Below, piece after piece: positions 62,115-64,000 of a stretch of 64,000 nt of DNA; position 1 is the stretch's first letter, and every line of letters starts with the position of its first letter. Both the position numbers and the translations under genes were made by a program. Source of the DNA: Fimbriimonadia bacterium (GTDB taxonomy: Bacteria > Armatimonadota > Fimbriimonadia > Fimbriimonadales > GBS-DC); contig JAHCHP010000013.1 in NCBI GenBank assembly GCA_026129765.1, positions 1 through 64,000 of the forward strand. The letters run 5' to 3'. The notes below the pieces were generated by a model. That model was not told the DNA's origin, ran no database searches, and saw only the letters and a list, made by a program, of their open reading frames with translations.

Positions 62115-63722
62115 ATGGAAGTCTTAACGACACAGGTTAGTTCTAAAGACCCCGAGTTTATTGAGAACGCGGCGCATTATCAAGGGCATTTGGCGCGTTT
62201 TCAGGAAGCGCAGGCGTGGGCGATGGCAGGCGGCGGCGCAGAGGCGCAGAGCAAACACAAGGCGCGCGGCAAATTGACGGCGCGTGAGCGCATCCAAGCC
62301 TTGCTGGATTCAAACAGTCCTTTTTTGGAGATTGCCCCCTTTGCCGCTTATGGCTTGTATGAGAATGGCGCGCCCGCCGCGGGCGTGGTGGCGGGAATCG
62401 GCTCCATTCATGGCAAAGAGTGCATGATCGTGGCGAATGATGCTACCGTGAAAGGCGGGACCTACTATCCTATCACAGTCAAGAAACATCTTCGCGCTCA
62501 AGAAATCGCCTTAGAAAACCGCTTACCCTGCCTCTATCTGGTCGATTCGGGCGGCGCGTTCTTGCCCATGCAGGATGAGGTCTTCCCTGACCGGGATCAC
62601 TTTGGGCGTATCTTTTACAATCAAGCGCGGATGTCGGGTTTAGGTATCCCGCAGATTGCGTTGGTGATGGGGTCCTGCACGGCGGGCGGCGCGTATGTGC
62701 CTGCCATGTCGGATCATGCGGTGATTGTGAAAGGAACCGGCACGATCTTTCTGGGAGGTCCCCCGCTGGTAAAAGCCGCGACGGGCGAAGTGGTTTCCGC
62801 AGAGGAGTTGGGCGGCGCGGATGTTCATACCCGGCTGAGCGGTGTCGCGGACTATTTCGCGGAAGATGACGCGCATGCGTTGGAGATCGCGCGCGGGATT
62901 GTGGAAACTCTCAACATCGTGAAACGCGCCCCTATGGAACTCAAATCGCCAGAAGAGCCGCTGTATGACCCAAACGATATCTATGGCATTCTTCCCCACG
63001 ATTCGCGCAAACCGCTGGAAATCCGGGAGATCATCGCGCGGATTGTGGACGGCAGCCGATTTTTGGAGTTCAAATCCCGATATGGCTCGACTTTGGTGTG
63101 CGGTTTTGCGCGCATTTACGGCTATCCGGTGGGTCTTGTCGCGAACAATGGTATCCTTTTTTCCGAAAGCGCGTTGAAAGGCGCGCATTTCATCGAACTG
63201 TGCTGCCAACGCGGGATTCCGCTGGTGTTTCTTCAGAACATCACCGGCTTTATGGTGGGCAAGCGGTACGAAAATGAGGGAATCGCCAAAAACGGCGCAA
63301 AGATGGTGACCGCCGTCGCTTGCGCGAATGTGCCGAAATTCACAGTGGTGATTGGCGGAAGCTACGGCGCGGGCAACTACGCGATGTGCGGGCGCGCCTA
63401 TCAACCGCGTTTCCTCTGGATGTGGCCCAACGCGAAAATCTCCGTTATGGGCGGCGAACAGGCAGCCAACGTGCTGTTGACCGTGAAGATGGATCAACTA
63501 ACTGCCAAAGGACAAACGATGTTAGAAGAAGAGCAAGCCGAGTTCAAGCGACCGATATTGGAGAAGTACGATACCGAAAGCAGCGCATACTACAGTTCCG
63601 CTCGTCTGTGGGATGATGGCGTTGTTTTGCCGACCGACACCCGCGCTGTGTTAGGCTTAGCCATCTCCGCCTCGCTGAACGCGCCCATTTCTGAGACCCA
63701 GTTCGGCGTTTTCAGAATGTAA
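62115..63722 (+). CDS. Acyl-CoA carboxylase carboxyltransferase (beta) subunit, MccB-like
   Basis: A 535-residue carboxyltransferase of the acetyl/propionyl/methylcrotonyl-CoA carboxylase family that moves carboxyl from biotin to an acyl-CoA. Both crotonase-like halves are present: [39 protein letters not shown] with the acyl-CoA oxyanion loop, and [19 protein letters not shown] in the second half. The [17 protein letters not shown] stretch is typical of methylcrotonyl-CoA carboxylase beta. No biotin-carrier partner is in the window. Leucine catabolism is the most likely pathway. Confidence 0.92.
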   Translation: MEVLTTQVSSKDPEFIENAAHYQGHLARFQEAQAWAMAGGGAEAQSKHKARGKLTARERIQALLDSNSPFLEIAPFAAYGLYENGAPAAGVVAGIGSIHGKECMIVANDATVKGGTYYPITVKKHLRAQEIALENRLPCLYLVDSGGAFLPMQDEVFPDRDHFGRIFYNQARMSGLGIPQIALVMGSCTAGGAYVPAMSDHAVIVKGTGTIFLGGPPLVKAATGEVVSAEELGGADVHTRLSGVADYFAEDDAHALEIARGIVETLNIVKRAPMELKSPEEPLYDPNDIYGILPHDSRKPLEIREIIARIVDGSRFLEFKSRYGSTLVCGFARIYGYPVGLVANNGILFSESALKGAHFIELCCQRGIPLVFLQNITGFMVGKRYENEGIAKNGAKMVTAVACANVPKFTVVIGGSYGAGNYAMCGRAYQPRFLWMWPNAKISVMGGEQAANVLLTVKMDQLTAKGQTMLEEEQAEFKRPILEKYDTESSAYYSSARLWDDGVVLPTDTRAVLGLAISASLNAPISETQFGVFRM

Positions 63723-64000
63723 GGTGGGTTGTTCTGTTTAACTGCAGCCACTCCAAAACATCAGAAAAGTCAGTAAAGACCTGTAGTCCTAAATCGAGGC
63801 ACTCGGACCACAAACTGAGTGCCTCGCCATTCGTGAAGTCGCGCGCTTCGATGTTTCCGATTGAGAGTGCCGCCACCTGTTTACCCCTTTCAAGCGCGCG
63901 CAGGACCAGTTTCAGGTTCTCTAAGTTACCGAATCCGAACGGAATGTCCGCTATGACAACAAATTCGGCTTGATCAATCAGCCGGTAGGCGCGTTCCGCA
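63712..64000 (-). CDS. C-terminal fragment of an unidentified protein (5' outside the window)
   Basis: A minus-strand frame stays open from the window end to a stop at 63712-63714, overlapping the end of the carboxylase gene tail to tail by 11 bases. It encodes about 95 residues, including [18 protein letters not shown] and a later [18 protein letters not shown] Rossmann-like beta-alpha pattern resembles the extra C-terminal domain of some ABC-transporter ATPases near cobalamin genes, but I cannot confirm it. The adenosyltransferase nearby would fit. The start and identity need the next kilobase. Confidence 0.6.
   Translation of the reverse strand, partial: AERAYRLIDQAEFVVIADIPFGFGNLENLKLVLRALERGKQVAALSIGNIEARDFTNGEALSLWSECLDLGLQVFTDFSDVLEWLQLNRTTHLTF

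Overview
The window reads as a chromosomal segment of moderate GC from a bacterium that is probably in Armatimonadota (Fimbriimonas-like) or a neighbouring lineage. This placement is inferred from the gene mix: Tat-exported Gfo/Idh/MocA oxidoreductases, a DUF1080 protein, a DUF1549/DUF1553 planctomycete-type cytochrome, a PEP-CTERM protein, secreted proteins ending in dockerin-like repeats, and a complete Pup/20S-proteasome gene set outside an actinobacterial background. No rRNA or ribosomal protein is present to settle it.

Layout. 1-3.8 kb: an array of three RHS-core C-terminal 'tips', each followed by an unrelated small multi-pass membrane protein, plus a broken fourth core copy; this looks like a polymorphic toxin/immunity cassette array. 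3.8-11.9 kb: carA, then sugar and aldehyde metabolism (beta-mannosidase, aldehyde dehydrogenase) and exported sugar-type oxidoreductase and DUF1080 proteins, then a CHRD/PEP-CTERM protein. 12-21 kb: three tRNA genes (Arg-GCG, Arg-CCT, Ser-CGA), tatD, a GT2 glycosyltransferase with a large membrane protein, a PpiC isomerase, a second Gfo/Idh/MocA protein, greA, a PlsY-AMMECR1 fusion and a GT-C-like membrane enzyme. 21.6-30.4 kb: secreted metalloprotease-like proteins, an alpha/beta hydrolase, a hybrid histidine kinase and a dockerin-tailed protein. 30.5-43.7 kb: pepC, a two-subunit sodium/solute symporter, an Rpn/DUF4351 nuclease-like protein, a VOC-family protein, grpE-glmM-SDR, a DUF1549/1553 cytochrome and a TIM-barrel-like secreted protein.

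44.0-46.9 kb: a minus-strand operon encoding a membrane-anchored CARF-like protein, Cas6, Cas1 and Cas2, with no CRISPR array and no interference genes in view. 47.4-49 kb: a dockerin-tailed secreted protein and dispersed repeats. 49.4-50.2 kb: sucD. 50.4-55.1 kb: dop-pup-prcB-prcA-pafA, the pupylation and proteasome pathway without its ATPase (ARC/Mpa). 55.1-56.8 kb: a type II restriction-modification pair. 56.9-60.7 kb: a GAF/PAS histidine kinase and a sigma54-type response regulator that lacks the usual DNA-binding domain. 60.8-64 kb: PduO-type cobalamin adenosyltransferase, a LolA-like exported protein, an acyl-CoA carboxylase beta subunit, and the 3' end of an unfinished minus-strand gene.

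The most unusual items are the RHS tip array, the CARF-TM/cas operon, the proteasome locus, the PlsY-AMMECR1 fusion, the repeated pattern of a TATAAT-like box 5-7 bases before a start codon (possible leaderless mRNAs), and the sigma54 activator without HTH. All functional calls rest on reading motifs by eye; no database search was run.
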